A stretch of 64,000 nucleotides of DNA from Firm-04 sp045591925 (GCA_045591925.1 JAZNTW010000003.1:1-64000); one strand, 5' to 3'. Counted from the first letter of the stretch, positions 8,022 through 16,822 are shown. The notes: generated from the sequence alone by a model not told the origin. A program made the numbers and translations.

Positions 8022-8941
8022 AACGCTTTCTTGTCTGCATTTGCGCGGTGCTGCTGACCGGCTGCACGGATATTCACACTCGTCTATTACCGATGGTGCT
8101 TGCGATTGATACGGCAGAATCGGTACAATTTGCCGCACAAGCCTCGGAGGATTCCAAAATCATCTCCGCACACGCAGAAACCGCCTTGCAATTACGCGAC
8201 GCACTCAAAAACGCATCCGGGGCAGAGGTTTCCACCGGTCATCTTTCCATGCTCGCGATATCGGGGAATCCCTGCGGTATCTTGCAGGATTTGTTTCAAG
8301 CACAGCTCCTTGTACCGACCTGCTCGGTGCTTTACGTTGCAGCGGACGCCTGTAATCAACTCAAAGACGGCAATCTGCCAAGCCCGACACAGCTGCAAGC
8401 CGCCGTTGAAACCGGTCTGCTCCCCGAACGCACTGCCGATATCGTCCTTGCCGACCTATGGGGCGGCTCCGGCATCACGGCAATCTGCACACAACACGCA
8501 GATGACCTCACCCTTGCGTTAATATCGCCGGAGGGCTGCTGCGGCATTCTTTCCGACGACGCTTGCCGCGGTCTTGCGTTGCTCGGAAAGCGGAAGAAAT
8601 CCTTTGTGTTTGCCGCAGACGGGATCACCTATCGGCTCGCATCCGATACACTGCAAATCCGTCTGTCGCAGCCGGACACGCTGAAAATCGAAATATCGGG
8701 GACAGTCACCACCGCGCCGCCGTTGACGGAAGCCGCCGCCAATCGTCTGCATGATATGCTCGCTGCCGCGCTCAATGAAACAGCCCGGACGCACGGTGCC
8801 GACCTGCTGTTTCTGCGCGAGCACGCCATCCGCAGCGGCGTCTCTGACGCGCGCAATCTTTCACAGGCACAATGGCGCAAGCTGCTCCGCAATGCAGAAT
8901 ACTCTGTCTCGTTAAATGCCCAAGTTTCGCGCAGTGCCTAG
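8018..8941 (+). CDS. gerAC: Spore germination lipoprotein GerAC-like subunit
   Basis: The product is 307 aa. The start at 8018 overlaps the gerAB stop and follows CGGAGGA. The N-terminus is a lipoprotein signal with lipobox LLTGC (Cys 16). The remainder is a soluble alpha/beta protein with little recognisable similarity. It is shorter than typical GerAC proteins (about 370 aa). It is assigned mainly from operon position, lipobox and size, as C subunits diverge strongly. It would be anchored on the outer face of the spore inner membrane with GerAA and GerAB. Confidence 0.75.
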   Translation: MKRFLVCICAVLLTGCTDIHTRLLPMVLAIDTAESVQFAAQASEDSKIISAHAETALQLRDALKNASGAEVSTGHLSMLAISGNPCGILQDLFQAQLLVPTCSVLYVAADACNQLKDGNLPSPTQLQAAVETGLLPERTADIVLADLWGGSGITAICTQHADDLTLALISPEGCCGILSDDACRGLALLGKRKKSFVFAADGITYRLASDTLQIRLSQPDTLKIEISGTVTTAPPLTEAAANRLHDMLAAALNETARTHGADLLFLREHAIRSGVSDARNLSQAQWRKLLRNAEYSVSLNAQVSRSA

Positions 8942-9025
8942 TGCTGCGCAGCGCGATTGTGCAAATTAACAAAAAGCCCTTCTCTTTTTTCTCTCAAATT
9001 TTACACCGATTTCTCCAAAAAGATA

Positions 9026-9054
9026 TTGACCTTTTCTCCACAAACGGATATACT
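9026..9054 (+). promoter_or_regulatory. Sigma-A promoter of acpP
   Basis: TTGACC (9026-9031), 17-bp spacer, TATACT (9049-9054), about 75 nt before the start codon. Confidence 0.7.
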
Positions 9055-9128
9055 ATAAACGATGTGACCGGCAGAACTTGGCTGCGTGTGTACACAGTTA
9101 TAATCACATACAGAGAGGAGCAGATTAC

Positions 9129-9362
9129 ATGGTATTTGAAAAGCTCAAGGACATCATCCTCGATCAGCTTGATGTGGATGATGACGAAATCACAATGGAT
9201 GCCGATTTCGTAGATGATCTTCAGGCAGATTCCCTCGACATCACCCTGCTGATGAAGACGATCTCCGAGGAATTCGATATCGCAGTCGAGGACGACGCTG
9301 TTGACAAGATCAGCACAGTCGGCGACGCGGTTGAATTCATTGAATCCTATATCACCGAGTAA
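9129..9362 (+). CDS. acpP: Acyl carrier protein
   Basis: The product is 77 aa. The ATG at 9129 follows GAGAGGAG by 8 nt. It is an acidic four-helix acyl carrier protein. The phosphopantetheine attachment serine lies in LQADSLDITLL, the family's DSLD motif. It carries acyl chains during fatty-acid synthesis. It stands alone here, with its own promoter and terminator and no fab genes beside it, so it could instead serve a dedicated pathway. The sequence looks like a housekeeping ACP. Confidence 0.95.
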   Translation: MVFEKLKDIILDQLDVDDDEITMDADFVDDLQADSLDITLLMKTISEEFDIAVEDDAVDKISTVGDAVEFIESYITE

Positions 9363-9367
9363 CATAA

Positions 9368-9396
9368 AATCCGGATTCCGCTTTGGAATCCGGATT
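9368..9396 (+). terminator. Intrinsic terminator of acpP
   Basis: Perfect stem AATCCGGATTCC / GGAATCCGGATT with a 5-nt loop, followed by CTTTCTT. Confidence 0.85.
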
Positions 9397-9401
9397 CTTT
9401 C

Positions 9402-10523
9402 TTATTCCGGTACGCGCACATAAGTCTCGCCGCACCATTCGATGGATGCAATGTCACTGATTTCAAGAAAGCTGTTGTAGCTGTCCGGATTATCATACTC
9501 AAATTCCATGCCCTCAGTAATCTCATGGATCATGGATTCGTTATAAGACCATTTGCCGTCCTCGCCGCTGCTGGCCACAGTAGACAACGTGGGAAGGTAG
9601 CACGCGGTCTGCGTACCGTCCATGCGATTCAGAATCATATTATGCCACGAATCATCCTGCGGCAGTATCAGCTGTGCAACGGATGTCCGGAATCGAACCG
9701 GAGAAACCGTGATCTGCTTGCCGGCATCATTTTCAAAGACCGCTGATTCCAGACGCGGCGTAACCGGTACAGTCACATCCAATATCCCCTGCTCCGCACT
9801 TGAAAATCGCATTGAAATGGATTCCGCATCAAAATCCAGATTGTGAATGTTGATCTCATATTCGACAGAGGTACGTGTTTTGTCGTTATCCGTGCGTGAA
9901 ACAACGCCGCAACCAGCTAATGAAATATCCGTGTAGGGATTGTCCATGGTGCCGAGCGCTTCACCGTTTTCATCCAGTAATGCACAGTTGTAAATGAACA
10001 GCGGCGCATATGGTGTCTCCTGCATATCCGACCGTTCGCTCTTTTGGTTCATCAGCTTTGTCCAGTAAATCGGCTTTTCCGGATCGGCGCTCTCAAAGGT
10101 AATCAGCACCATCATCATGTTATTGTCGCGCAGACTCGCCTCAACCGTTGCATTGACAATGCCGTTTGTAAAGGTCTGCGGCTCCGACAGTGCCAATTCT
10201 GCAAAGTGTTTATCACCAACCGAACCGAAATAGCTCTGCATCAGCGGCTTGTTATAGGTCAGCCAGCCGGACACGCCAAGTCCCAATGCGCCAACCGTCA
10301 GCACCGCCGCAATCAACGCACCGGCAATGCGAAGCCGCCGCTTTTTACTGTGCCTGACCGTTACCGCCGGCTGTTTCGGCGTCAGATTCATTCTGTCAAG
10401 AACCATTGCTGTAATTCGTTCATTTTCCGCATCCGTAAGCTGCTCCGTTTCTGCGATATGCCTCAGTTCTTCATTCGCAAGACCGAGCGCACGTACAGAC
10501 ATCTCATCAAATTCATGTGTCAT
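9402..10523 (-). CDS. Membrane anti-sigma-factor-like protein (DUF4179 type)
   Basis: The product is 373 aa. A cytoplasmic N-terminal segment of about 75 residues ends in a basic patch (SKKRRLRIA). A single membrane helix follows (about 80-103, GALIAAVLTVGALGLGVSGWL), then a large extracytoplasmic beta-rich domain. This is the layout of anti-sigma factors with a DUF4179-like sensor region. The start overlaps the stop of the upstream ECF sigma gene by 4 nt (ATGA), and that coupling is the main reason for calling it an anti-sigma factor. The signal sensed is unknown. Confidence 0.8.
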   Translation of the reverse strand: MTHEFDEMSVRALGLANEELRHIAETEQLTDAENERITAMVLDRMNLTPKQPAVTVRHSKKRRLRIAGALIAAVLTVGALGLGVSGWLTYNKPLMQSYFGSVGDKHFAELALSEPQTFTNGIVNATVEASLRDNNMMMVLITFESADPEKPIYWTKLMNQKSERSDMQETPYAPLFIYNCALLDENGEALGTMDNPYTDISLAGCGVVSRTDNDKTRTSVEYEINIHNLDFDAESISMRFSSAEQGILDVTVPVTPRLESAVFENDAGKQITVSPVRFRTSVAQLILPQDDSWHNMILNRMDGTQTACYLPTLSTVASSGEDGKWSYNESMIHEITEGMEFEYDNPDSYNSFLEISDIASIEWCGETYVRVPE

Positions 10524-11053
10524 GAAGCATCCTCCTTCCAGATTGCACGCAGCTTTTTGAGTCCGCGTGAGATTTTCTGGTCAACGGTATTCGGCTTGAG
10601 TCCGAGTGCTGCGGCAATTTCACCGCTTGATTGCCCGAAATAATAACGCCGCAGAATGATCTCGCTGTCCGGTTCACCGAGCGCCTGCACGGACAGCATC
10701 AGCGTCACAGACATATCCGGCGCAGCGGCACTCGACGGCTGTTCTGTCAGCAAGTCCTCATAGGATTCGCAATCCGGCTGCTTTGTCAGCGCACGAAAAC
10801 GATTGATTGCCTGCCGCTTTGCAATGACAGCCAGCACCGCACGAATACTGCTGCAAGTTTCTGCATTTTTACAAATCCATTCATAAAACCGAACAAACAC
10901 ATCGCCGACAACCTCCTCGCAGTCCTCATGTGTACCGCAGCCGAGCTTGTTTTTGATGATGGTATAGACATATCCGCTGTAGCAGCGAATCAGCTCGCGC
11001 ATACCGTTTTCCGGCTCTGTTTGCAGCATATGCAGCAAATCTTCGTCCTGCAT
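10520..11053 (-). CDS. ECF-type RNA polymerase sigma factor
   Basis: The product is 177 aa, the usual ECF length. Region 2 is at about 15-85 (YSGYVYTIIKNKLG...EEVVGDVFVRFYEWI, then AVIAKRQAINRFR). A linker rich in Ser/Ala follows, and region 4 is at about 115-170 (EPDSEIILRRYYFGQSSGEIAAALGLKPNTVDQKISRGLKKL) with a helix-turn-helix. The start ATG is preceded by AAAGGGGG. It is translationally coupled to the membrane anti-sigma factor downstream. The two probably form a stress-responsive switch that controls its own promoter. Confidence 0.92.
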   Translation of the reverse strand: MQDEDLLHMLQTEPENGMRELIRCYSGYVYTIIKNKLGCGTHEDCEEVVGDVFVRFYEWICKNAETCSSIRAVLAVIAKRQAINRFRALTKQPDCESYEDLLTEQPSSAAAPDMSVTLMLSVQALGEPDSEIILRRYYFGQSSGEIAAALGLKPNTVDQKISRGLKKLRAIWKEDAS

Positions 11054-11149
11054 ACCGTATCCCCCTTTCAGATTGATTGGAAGGTCCCTTCATAGTATAC
11101 AATCGCTCGGATTTGCAATTTCCTGACAAGCTCCATCAAAAAATGCAAA

Positions 11150-11185
11150 AAACCGCCGCATTCCATCACAGAAGCGGCGGTTTTT
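11150..11185. terminator. Bidirectional terminator between rpsT and sigma gene
   Basis: Stem AAACCGCCGC / GCGGCGGTTT with A and T tracts on both sides. It serves rpsT on the minus strand. Confidence 0.75.
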
Positions 11186-11204
11186 CATGAAAGAACAGAT
11201 AAAA

Positions 11205-11477
11205 TTATACTGCCTTGTTGAGGAGTCTCATGAGCTGAGACTTCTTTCTTGCAGCGTTGTTCTTGTGCAGGATGCCCTTTGCACAAGCCTGGTCGACACG
11301 CTTAATCGCAAAACGAATTACAGTCTCACGATCCTTGCCGCCGACATAAGCCTTCTTCAGTGCAGTTCTGAGTGCAGACTTTGTAGCCTTGTTGCGTGCT
11401 GCACGGAGCTTGCTTGTCTTATTTCTCTTTTCGGGTGTGGGGCGCTTCTTCGGCCCGCTGTTTTTTGCTGCTGCCAT
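11205..11477 (-). CDS. rpsT: 30S ribosomal protein S20
   Basis: The product is 90 aa, starting at the ATG at 11477 after AAAAGGAG (an upstream in-frame ATG is in the leader and rejected). It is Lys/Arg/Ala-rich and helical, with the S20 signature KRNKTSKLRAARNKATKSALRTALKK and C-terminal HKNNAARKKSQLMRLLNK. It binds the 5' domain and helix 44 of 16S rRNA. The gene is monocistronic with its own promoter and terminator. A hairpin in its leader (11550-11573) may take part in autoregulation, as known for S20 in other bacteria. Confidence 0.97.
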   Translation of the reverse strand: MAAAKNSGPKKRPTPEKRNKTSKLRAARNKATKSALRTALKKAYVGGKDRETVIRFAIKRVDQACAKGILHKNNAARKKSQLMRLLNKAV

Positions 11478-11890
11478 TGTTTGGTACTCCTTTTCTTGTC
11501 TGCCAAATCGCAGATTTTCAGAAATATTCCGGAAAAGCAACATATCGTAACAAAATGATTATGGCGGGATCATTTTGCCTGCCGCGGGTGGGGTCCGCAT
11601 ACTGATTTCACGTTGCCAAACCATTTATCATTATACCAGTTCTGCACGCAAATTGCAATATGGCAAAATGCGGAATTTTGCGTTTCTTTCGCAGATTCTT
11701 TCAGCAATATGCACAGTTTCCGAGTCTCACGGCGAAAACAGAGCCGAATCAGCGGCTCTCACTGCGCTTTTTATCACAAGATTCCGGAAAATTCTCAGCG
11801 CACTGTGCATAAATTACGTCGCATTGTGCATCATGATAGCAGAAGCACGATTGTCATGTAAGGCAATATAAGACAAAGGGAGGCAACACG
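11478..11890. other. Divergent intergenic region rpsT / gpr
   Basis: About 413 bp. The rpsT half holds a roughly 140-nt leader with a perfect hairpin CAAAATGAT...ATCATTTTG (11550-11573) and the promoter at 11630-11658. The gpr half (11660-11880) shows no convincing sigma-A promoter. This would fit forespore-sigma control of gpr, but no clean sigma-F/G site could be picked. Confidence 0.5.
11630..11658 (-). promoter_or_regulatory. Sigma-A promoter of rpsT
   Basis: On the minus strand it reads TTGCAA (11658-11653), a 17-bp spacer and TATAAT (11635-11630). Confidence 0.65.
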
Positions 11891-12739
11891 ATGCAGAGCA
11901 GAACGGATTTAGCACTCGAACGTGCCGCCGGATTCCCCTCGCAGGACGGCATTTTCATGCGCCATCGCGGCAACGCCTTCCGTATCACAGAAATTGAGAT
12001 CGATTCCGATGAACACGGCATCCCCATCGGGAAGCCAAAGGGCCGTTATCTGACGCTCGAAACCATGCAACCGCATCACGCCGCGCCGCAGCTTCGGAAC
12101 CAAGTCACCGAGCTTGCCGACGAGCTGCGCAGCTTCATTCCGGAGGGCGCTGTTTTGATTGCAGGGCTTGGCAATTCCGATATCACACCGGACGCACTCG
12201 GCCCTCTGACGGCATCGCGTATTCTCGCAACACGGCATCTGCGGCAGGAGCTTTCCGACAACGATCCGGATATGGATTTTCTGCGTGCCATGCGGCCGGT
12301 CAGCGTGCTTGCAAACGGCGTTCTCGGTCAGACCGGCATCGAAACCGCAGAGCTGATCGAGGCGCTCAAGGATCGCATCCGGCCTGCCTGCGTCATTGCC
12401 ATCGACGCACTTGCCTGCTCCGATCTGCATCGACTCGGCACTACCATCCAGATTTCGGATGCAGGCATCTCACCGGGCAGCGGCGTCCGGAACAGCCGTG
12501 CAGAACTGAGTACACAAACGCTGCACGTACCTGTCATTGCAATCGGCGTCCCGACTGTTGTTGATCTGCATACGGTGATCCGACAGGCAGATGCGGTTCC
12601 ACCGCGCGATCTCCCCAATCTCATGGTCACGCCGCGCGATATTGACCGGCTGATTCATCACGAAGCGCGTCTGCTCGCACTCGGCATCAATCTTGCGCTG
12701 CATCCGCAGCTTTCGTATGAGGACGCCGAGGCACTCTAA
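11891..12739 (+). CDS. gpr: Germination protease GPR (spore SASP endopeptidase)
   Basis: The product is 282 aa, with the ATG at 11891 after AAGGGAGG. It matches the GPR aspartic endopeptidase family (A25). The N-terminus has the RTDLALE propeptide-region motif, and the core has LIAGLGNSDITPDALGPL and VIAIDALACSD. GPR degrades the small acid-soluble proteins that coat spore DNA, releasing amino acids at germination. Together with the ger genes it shows the organism can make spores. It is slightly shorter than the Bacillus enzyme (about 370 aa), as is common in Clostridia. Confidence 0.95.
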   Translation: MQSRTDLALERAAGFPSQDGIFMRHRGNAFRITEIEIDSDEHGIPIGKPKGRYLTLETMQPHHAAPQLRNQVTELADELRSFIPEGAVLIAGLGNSDITPDALGPLTASRILATRHLRQELSDNDPDMDFLRAMRPVSVLANGVLGQTGIETAELIEALKDRIRPACVIAIDALACSDLHRLGTTIQISDAGISPGSGVRNSRAELSTQTLHVPVIAIGVPTVVDLHTVIRQADAVPPRDLPNLMVTPRDIDRLIHHEARLLALGINLALHPQLSYEDAEAL

Positions 12740-12815
12740 TATCGGTAGTAAGGAGGCAGGAGAAAGCGATCGGTCAGGCAATGCCCTGCCAACTCACTTC
12801 TTTCTCCATATTGTT

Positions 12816-13496
12816 ATGTTCGTCAGTTTCATTCGCGCTCTGATATTATATCCGATCGTTGTATTCGGCGTGCGGCTCATGGGAAAGCGGCAAATCGGCG
12901 AGTTACAGCCGACCGAGCTTGTCATTACGATTCTGATTTCCAATATTGCATCCCTGCCGCTGGAGGATCAGAATTTGCCGCTGCTGATGGGAATATCGCC
13001 TATGCTGCTGTTGATTTGCTTCGAGGTTCTGCTCGCTTGGGTTGGGATGAAAAACCGCCGTGTCCGACATTTGCTTGCCGGCGGCCCGCAGGTCATCATC
13101 CGCGGCGGTGTCATCGACCAGCGTATCATGACAGAGCTGCGCTTTACACTGGACGATCTCATGACTGCACTGCGCGGCAACGGTATTTTTGATATCCGGG
13201 ATGTACAGCTTGCGGTTGTTGAGACAAACGGCACAGTCTCCGCTTGTCAGAAAGCCGCCGCACAGCCCGTCACACCGGAGGATTTGCAGATGCACCCCCA
13301 TGAAACCGACCCACCGGAGGTCGTCATCGCTGACGGCAGCATCAGCAAGGAAGGCTGCAATGCCTGCGGTTTATCCGAGAAAAAATTGCTGCAATTTCTA
13401 AAGCAAAAGCAGCTCAAGCCCGAACAGGTCTTTTTGCTGACAGCCGACCGCAGCGGCATCTGTTCATTTGTCAAAAAGGAGGAACCGAACGCATGA
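12816..13496 (+). CDS. DUF421 (YetF-type) membrane protein
   Basis: The product is 226 aa. The start at ATG 12816 is chosen because family members begin just before the first helix. No strong ribosome site precedes it, while an AGGAGG at about 12752 is too far away. Three N-terminal membrane helices carry the family motif MGKRQIGELQPTELVI. A cytoplasmic DUF421 domain follows (RHLLAGGPQVIIRGGVID, MTALRGNGIFDIRDVQLAVVETNG). It is coupled to a DUF4363 protein downstream by ATGA overlap, a pairing common in spore-forming Clostridia. The molecular function is unknown. Confidence 0.9.
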   Translation: MFVSFIRALILYPIVVFGVRLMGKRQIGELQPTELVITILISNIASLPLEDQNLPLLMGISPMLLLICFEVLLAWVGMKNRRVRHLLAGGPQVIIRGGVIDQRIMTELRFTLDDLMTALRGNGIFDIRDVQLAVVETNGTVSACQKAAAQPVTPEDLQMHPHETDPPEVVIADGSISKEGCNACGLSEKKLLQFLKQKQLKPEQVFLLTADRSGICSFVKKEEPNA

Positions 13497-13846
13497 GTAA
13501 TCTACGTGTGCGCATTGCCGTACTGATTCTGGGCGGGCTCATTCTGCTGAGTTTATTTTCTGCGGCTGCCGTCCGCGGAAGCTGTGCGGAACTGATCGCG
13601 CAAGCCGAAACCGTCCTGACCGCAAATGACCCGAAAACCGAAATCGACTCACTGATCAGAGAATGGAATCAGCAGCGTGTGCTTCTGCATTTTTTCGTCC
13701 CAAATCAGCCGATGACCGAGCTGAATTCTGCGATTTTACAGCTTGACGCGCTCTATGATGCAAAAAGCGATACGCTTTCATCGGAACTACACGCCATCAT
13801 TGCGCGATTGCAATGGATTCACCGCACGGAGCTTTCCGTATTCTGA
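13493..13846 (+). CDS. DUF4363-like small membrane-anchored protein
   Basis: The product is 117 aa. The ATG at 13493 overlaps the DUF421 stop and follows AAAAAGGAGG. One N-terminal membrane helix (about 7-27) precedes a helical, charged soluble domain (SLIREWNQQRVLLHFFVPNQPMTELNSAILQLDALYD) typical of DUF4363. Because it is coupled to the DUF421 gene, the two probably form a membrane complex. The function is unknown. Confidence 0.8.
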   Translation: MSNLRVRIAVLILGGLILLSLFSAAAVRGSCAELIAQAETVLTANDPKTEIDSLIREWNQQRVLLHFFVPNQPMTELNSAILQLDALYDAKSDTLSSELHAIIARLQWIHRTELSVF

Positions 13847-13879
13847 AGCGTTTGCATCGTGTTTTTTATCTCATATCAC

Positions 13880-13908
13880 TTGCATATTTTGGGTTTTTGT
13901 GGTATACT
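13880..13908 (+). promoter_or_regulatory. Sigma-A promoter of darA-holB-ricT operon
   Basis: TTGCAT (13880-13885), 17-bp spacer, TATACT (13903-13908). A small hairpin AGCCTG...CAGGCT follows in the leader. Confidence 0.65.
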
Positions 13909-13989
13909 GATTAGAAGAAGCCTGTGCAGCTTGTGCAGGCTCTCTACGGAAACGTGACAATGCTGTGCAGAAACGAGGTTGATACATAG

Positions 13990-14319
13990 ATGAAACTGAT
14001 CTTTGCAATAGTAAACGGCGATGACAGCGCTGCCGTTTCAAAAGCGCTTGCGAAAAATGGATTCCGTGCAACCAAGCTGGCATCTTCCGGCAGCTTTCTC
14101 AGCTCGGGCAATACCACCTTTCTGATCTGCGTGGAAGAATCCGAAGTGGATTCCGTCATCAATGTGGTTCAGCAGAAGTGTCACCACAGAAAACAATTCA
14201 TTCCCTCATCGCCGGTTTATGGTCCTGCCGCAACGCAGGTTCCATCCATGCCGCTTGAGGTTCCGGTCGGCGGTGCGACCGTCTTTGTAACCAATATCGA
14301 ACGGTTTGAAAAGCTGTGA
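13990..14319 (+). CDS. darA: Cyclic-di-AMP receptor, PII-like (DarA/PstA)
   Basis: The product is 109 aa, exactly the length of Bacillus DarA. It has the DUF970 fold signature: MKLIFAIVNGDDS at the N-terminus, FRATKLASSGSFLSSGNTTFLI and VEVPVGGATVFV-like residues near the C-terminus. These proteins form PII-like trimers that bind c-di-AMP, and their output is unknown. Its position directly before holB and ricT is the usual Firmicute arrangement, supporting the call. The stop overlaps the GTG start of holB. Confidence 0.95.
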   Translation: MKLIFAIVNGDDSAAVSKALAKNGFRATKLASSGSFLSSGNTTFLICVEESEVDSVINVVQQKCHHRKQFIPSSPVYGPAATQVPSMPLEVPVGGATVFVTNIERFEKL

Positions 14320-15323
14320 GTACAACGATACCGGAGCAGCCTGAGATTGTCGGCAACGCGCAGCTCCGTGCAGACCTCCGGCTCATGCGAAAACAAAACC
14401 ATTTGCCCCATGCGTTATTGCTGCACGGCGAACGCGGCTGCGGTAAAAAAATGCTTGCCAAATGGTTTTCGATGCTCGTGCTATGTGAAGATGCGGAAGC
14501 TGCGCCCTGCGGCGTCTGCAAAAGCTGCCGCCTGGTTCTCGAAAACGCGCATCCCGATGTCATGAATGTGGAGCATTCCGGAAAACGCATGGGCTTTTCT
14601 GTTGAAACCGTGCGCGCGGTACGGCGAGAAGCCGGCATTCTTCCAAATAATGGTGATATGCGGATTTTTTTGTTCACTGACGCCGATGAAATCAGCATTC
14701 CGGCGCAGAACGCCCTGCTCAAATCCGTCGAGGAACCGCCACCCCACGCTTGTTTTATCTTTACGGCAGAATCCATCGGCACATTTCTGCCAACACTGCT
14801 TTCCCGTATCACTGCAAAAGCAGTTTTCCCCGTATCCGAAAGCGAATGCGTTGCCGCACTGACGCGACTTTCCTATTCTGCGGATGAGATTCAGTCCGCT
14901 GTCTCCAGATTCGGCGGCAATATCGGGAAATGTATCGGATATTTAGGCGATGATATGCAAAAGCAGGCTGCCGAAACAGCCGTTGCGCTGACTGCTGCAC
15001 TTGCAGATGGCAATGAATATGCGCTGCTGCAGCTGCTCACCTCAGCCGCATCCGACAAGGATACCCTGCTCCGCACACTGGAGCTGTTTGACTTGCAGCT
15101 TCGGGATGCCGCAGTCTTTGCACTGGACAGCGAATATCACAGGCTCGGTTGTGACCGCAGTGCCTCCGAAGCGCTTGCAAGAAAATTGTCGCCGCGGCGC
15201 GTCATCCGACTGCATGGTGCTGTTGCAGAGGCATTCGCCGATCTGGAAAGCAACGTCGGCGCAGTTCTGACCGTAACGGCACTCTGTGCGGCACTCTGCG
15301 AGGTATGCTCCCGCACCCCATAA
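14316..15323 (+). CDS. holB: DNA polymerase III delta' subunit
   Basis: The product is 335 aa, starting at GTG 14316, which overlaps the darA stop (GTGA). It is an AAA+ clamp-loader subunit. The P-loop region is HGERGCGKK, followed by a zinc-binding cluster CEDAEAAPCGVCKSCR, then the Walker B-like FTDADEISIPAQNALLKSVEEPP and FIFTAESIGTFLPTLLSR. It loads the beta clamp at the replication fork. A conserved Clostridia/Bacilli neighbourhood (darA-holB-ricT) supports it. Confidence 0.95.
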   Translation: MSTTIPEQPEIVGNAQLRADLRLMRKQNHLPHALLLHGERGCGKKMLAKWFSMLVLCEDAEAAPCGVCKSCRLVLENAHPDVMNVEHSGKRMGFSVETVRAVRREAGILPNNGDMRIFLFTDADEISIPAQNALLKSVEEPPPHACFIFTAESIGTFLPTLLSRITAKAVFPVSESECVAALTRLSYSADEIQSAVSRFGGNIGKCIGYLGDDMQKQAAETAVALTAALADGNEYALLQLLTSAASDKDTLLRTLELFDLQLRDAAVFALDSEYHRLGCDRSASEALARKLSPRRVIRLHGAVAEAFADLESNVGAVLTVTALCAALCEVCSRTP

Positions 15324-15366
15324 GCAACAAAACCGGCGCAGCGCCGGAAATAGATAGGAATTTGAT

Positions 15367-16710
15367 ATGATCGAAGTAATCGGAGTAAAATTCAAAAGCG
15401 GCGGAAAAATGTACTATTTTGCGCCGGGTAATCTGAATCCTGCCGAGGGCAGTTATGTGGTTGTGGAAACCGCAAGAGGTCCGGAATGCGGAGAGGTCGC
15501 AGCCAGACGTCATGCCGTTTCCGATGAAAGCATAACTGCGCCGCTGAAGCCCATTCTGCGCCTTGCAAATGAAGCAGATATGGAGATTCTCGAAAAAAAT
15601 CGTGTCTATATGGCAGATGCAATGCGGATCTGTCAGGAGCGCATTGATGCACGCGGTTTGCCGATGCGCCTTGTAGACATCGAATGCGGTTTTGACAGCA
15701 ATAAGCTGATTTTCTATTTCACTGCCGAATCGCGCGTCGATTTCCGTGAACTGGTCAAGGATCTGGCACTGGCATTCCATGTCCGTATCGAGCTGCGACA
15801 GATCGGTGACAGAGACGAGGCAAAGCTGCTCGGCGGTCTTGGCATCTGCGGCAGAGAATTCTGCTGCAAGGGCTATCTCAACAATTTCCAGCCGATCTCA
15901 ATCAAAATGGCAAAGGAACAGGGTCTTGCCCTGAATCCAACAAAGATTTCCGGCACCTGCGGCAGACTCATGTGCTGTCTGCGCTATGAAAGCCCCGTCT
16001 ACGAGGAGCTGATTAAGCTGACGCCCAAGGTCGGTTCTACCGTCATTTTGCCCGTGGAGGTCACTGAGACGGTTCCGGTTCGCGCATATGTGATGGAAGC
16101 AAATCTCGTGACCGGTAATTTGCGTGTTAAGCCGGAAAATTCCGATGTCCCGATCACCGTCAGCCGCGATAAGGTCGAACGGTTACAGGACGCAAGCCGC
16201 CGCATGACAAAGGATGATTTGCGCGATAAACGAAATCAGCCGGAGAAAACCGATGCCGCGCCGAAAAAGGATGCCGCCGCACCCAAAGCAGAACGTCAGC
16301 AGAAGCCGGTAAAGCCTGCACCGAAGCCTGATGCGGAGGTTGTATCCGCACCGAAATCCGCAGAGTCGGAGAAAGCACCACAGGAAAAGCCCATACCGCG
16401 TCCGGCAGCACCGGTTCTGCATCCGGAATTCGGGGAGAACCGTCAGCAGAAGCCTGCACCCGCGCAGCCCAAACAGACTCCGCGCAGCACCATTCTGCCG
16501 GATGATATGGACCTCACCGAGCGCCGCGCGGTTACGGAGCGTCCTGCGGAGCAGTCTGCTCAACGGCAAAACCAAAATCCACAGAAGCAGAATGACCAGA
16601 ACCGCCGTTTCCGCAAACCGAATCATGCTCGGCGCAATCCGAATCAGCGCGGAAATCATCCGCATCGTCCGCAGAACGACAACAAGCCGAAGCGCAGCGG
16701 ACAATCTTAA
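15367..16710 (+). CDS. ricT: PSP1-domain protein RicT/YaaT with long basic tail
   Basis: The product is 447 aa. The PSP1 domain at about 1-270 has cysteine motifs LGICGREFCCKGYL and SGTCGRLMCCLRYE, which bind Fe-S clusters in the Ric (Y) complex. RicT, with RicA and RicF, promotes RNA processing through RNase Y and affects sporulation in Bacillus. Unlike the roughly 275-aa Bacillus protein, this one continues about 170 residues with a Pro/Lys/Gln/Arg-rich, apparently disordered tail ending in an Arg/Asn/His-rich segment, possibly an RNA-binding extension. It is downstream of holB in the conserved order. Confidence 0.92.
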   Translation: MIEVIGVKFKSGGKMYYFAPGNLNPAEGSYVVVETARGPECGEVAARRHAVSDESITAPLKPILRLANEADMEILEKNRVYMADAMRICQERIDARGLPMRLVDIECGFDSNKLIFYFTAESRVDFRELVKDLALAFHVRIELRQIGDRDEAKLLGGLGICGREFCCKGYLNNFQPISIKMAKEQGLALNPTKISGTCGRLMCCLRYESPVYEELIKLTPKVGSTVILPVEVTETVPVRAYVMEANLVTGNLRVKPENSDVPITVSRDKVERLQDASRRMTKDDLRDKRNQPEKTDAAPKKDAAAPKAERQQKPVKPAPKPDAEVVSAPKSAESEKAPQEKPIPRPAAPVLHPEFGENRQQKPAPAQPKQTPRSTILPDDMDLTERRAVTERPAEQSAQRQNQNPQKQNDQNRRFRKPNHARRNPNQRGNHPHRPQNDNKPKRSGQS

Positions 16711-16717
16711 CACAATG

Positions 16718-16767
16718 AGCAAACGCACCGCCAAGCCGTCAGACGCGCTTTGTGCGGTGCTGCTTTT
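16718..16767 (+). terminator. Intrinsic terminator after ricT
   Basis: Stem GCACCGC / GCGGTGC extended by AGCA/TGCT, then TTTTATT. Confidence 0.65.
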
Positions 16768-16822
16768 ATTGACAGTGTAAATATCCGCTGCCATGCAGCG
16801 GTTGATTATGGAGAATCAGAAA

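Noticed and set aside
12750..12815. Longer start for the DUF421 protein near the AAGGAGG at about 12752
   Set aside because: No suitable in-frame start codon at proper spacing; family members begin at the first membrane helix.
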